This document shows, piece after piece, positions 5,811-6,204 of a stretch of DNA of 6,204 bases. The position numbers and the translations under genes are program-made. Under the pieces are notes generated by a model. It worked only from the letters and a program-made list of their open reading frames with translations, was not told the DNA's origin and made no database searches. Origin of the DNA: Planctomycetota bacterium (GTDB lineage Bacteria; Planctomycetota; Phycisphaerae; WQYP01); assembly GCA_021852245.1 (NCBI GenBank), contig JAJZNY010000253.1, positions 1-6,204 on the forward strand. The letters run 5' to 3'. The first letter of the stretch is position 1. Every line of letters starts with the position of its first letter.

Positions 5811-5990
5811 TTAGCTACCGTATTTCCCTGTACATGGCCATGTAAAACCAAAAACATAGCCGTCGCACTGAGGATGATAACCGAATATGCCCGGCCGCAG
5901 ATGCCACACCCATGCCATCCGGATATCCGCCGCGAGACGATTCCTTTGGCCAACGATCACCGCTGCATGGCGCACGACCCGAGAAATCAT
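5811..5990 (-). CDS. Possible 59-aa protein between two envelope genes
   Basis: An ATG-to-TAA frame fills the whole gap between its neighbours. Its ATG overlaps the stop of the upstream gene as ATGA, and its TAA ends 7 nt before the lipoprotein ATG. That spacing is typical of translationally coupled operons. The predicted protein starts MISRVVRHAAVIV, has tryptophans at 27, 29 and 51 and cysteines at 42 and 53, and shows no clear membrane segment. I recognise no family. Both other minus-strand frames are also open across most of this stretch, so the open frame is weak evidence. Its leader role may instead be promoter DNA for the lipoprotein gene. Confidence 0.3.
   Translation of the reverse strand: MISRVVRHAAVIVGQRNRLAADIRMAWVWHLRPGIFGYHPQCDGYVFGFTWPCTGKYGS
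5831..5844. repeat. Perfect 14-bp palindrome upstream of the lipoprotein gene
   Basis: TACATGGCCATGTA reads the same on both strands and lies 27 bp upstream of the lipoprotein ATG. It has no loop, so a protein-binding site is more likely than a hairpin. A TTTACA that could be a -35 overlaps its upstream arm on the minus strand, but no good -10 follows. A palindrome of this length could occur by chance once in a few windows of this size. Confidence 0.3.
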
Positions 5991-6204
5991 GAACCCAGAT
6001 GTTCCTGAAGATATTGGCCGAGGGCGGGGACACTTGCCGGGGCTGGCGCAGGGGGCGGTTTTTCGACTTTGATCCTTTTCTTCGCATTTTTTCCATTCGG
6101 ATAGACGACGCGACTGGGGGGATAGACCAGGGGGGGTGGCGGTGCTCCCCGCCAGACGCGCCCGAAATAGACATCTCCATCGGCCAGCAGGCCATCGAAT
6201 TTAA
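5987..6204 (-). CDS. C-terminal 71 residues of an unrecognised proline-rich protein, 5' end outside window
   Basis: The minus-strand frame is open from the right edge to a TGA at 5989-5987. The visible part begins KFDGLLADGDVYFGRVWRG. It then has a PPPP run (21-24), VVYPNGKNAKKRIKVEK (32-48), a Pro/Ala stretch (49-60) and ends LGQYLQEHLGS. Codons are mostly G/C-ending, and the ATGA overlap with the next frame supports this frame over its neighbours. The Pro/Ala linker and basic patch would suit an envelope or nucleic-acid-associated protein, but no family is recognised. It lies just upstream of the lipoprotein gene on the same strand and may share its transcript. Confidence 0.55.
   Translation of the reverse strand, partial: KFDGLLADGDVYFGRVWRGAPPPPLVYPPSRVVYPNGKNAKKRIKVEKPPPAPAPASVPALGQYLQEHLGS

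Noticed and set aside
5804..5953. 50-residue N-terminal extension of the lipoprotein from an in-frame TTG
   Set aside because: It would bury the signal peptide and lipobox (LAGC at residues 22-25) in the protein interior.
5121..6008. 295-codon plus-strand ORF
   Set aside because: It is antisense to the lipoprotein gene; its Ser/Arg/Pro-rich composition is that of a shadow frame in GC-rich coding DNA.
5815..6195. 126-codon minus-strand ORF at the right edge
   Set aside because: It overlaps the partial proline-rich frame and the small ORF in another phase. It has no ribosome site and a low-complexity Arg/Ser/Pro composition. The alternative frame joins its neighbour by an ATGA overlap.

Overview
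The window is chromosomal DNA from a moderately GC-rich bacterium. It carries a deoxynucleotide-synthesis pair (dcd, nrdJ), a DNA-repair gene (mutY) and part of a cell-envelope cluster. No mobile element, phage gene, CRISPR array, rRNA or tRNA was seen. A B12-dependent NrdJ, a Dcd of the GKSTYARCG type and a SurA-like lipoprotein with a long Ala/Gly/Pro/Ser linker would fit a planctomycete (perhaps Phycisphaerae). That placement is a low-confidence inference from gene types only.

Layout. Positions 1-2159 (minus) hold the first 719 codons of nrdJ, the adenosylcobalamin-dependent (class II) ribonucleotide reductase, which runs off the left edge. A 109-bp leader with a hairpin and a strong ribosome binding site separates it from dcd (2269-2823, minus), the dCTP deaminase. 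The two probably form a dcd-nrdJ operon. Positions 2824-3251 are a 428-bp intergenic region rich in signals. mutY (3252-4439, plus) encodes the A/G-mismatch adenine glycosylase. Its 3' end overlaps by 10 bp the end of a convergent gene (4430-5803, minus) for a SurA/parvulin-like lipoprotein. Upstream of that gene are a possible 59-codon ORF (5811-5990) and the last 71 codons of an unrecognised proline-rich protein (5987-6204), which runs off the right edge.

The most interesting part is the dcd/mutY intergenic region. It holds a near-consensus NrdR box (3130-3145) with a degenerate partner one NrdR spacing away. A second, weaker pair has centres 31 bp apart, and one of its boxes exactly fills the spacer of a TTGACA-N16-TATGTT promoter facing dcd. 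A perfect DnaA box (TTATCCACA) lies between the pairs, and a second, box-free promoter lies just upstream of dcd. Together these suggest that dcd-nrdJ is controlled by dNTP/ATP level through NrdR and by the replication initiator DnaA. This resembles E. coli nrdAB, but here it would act on a class II enzyme and a dCTP deaminase. The boxes were matched by eye to the remembered NrdR consensus, so the model is an inference.
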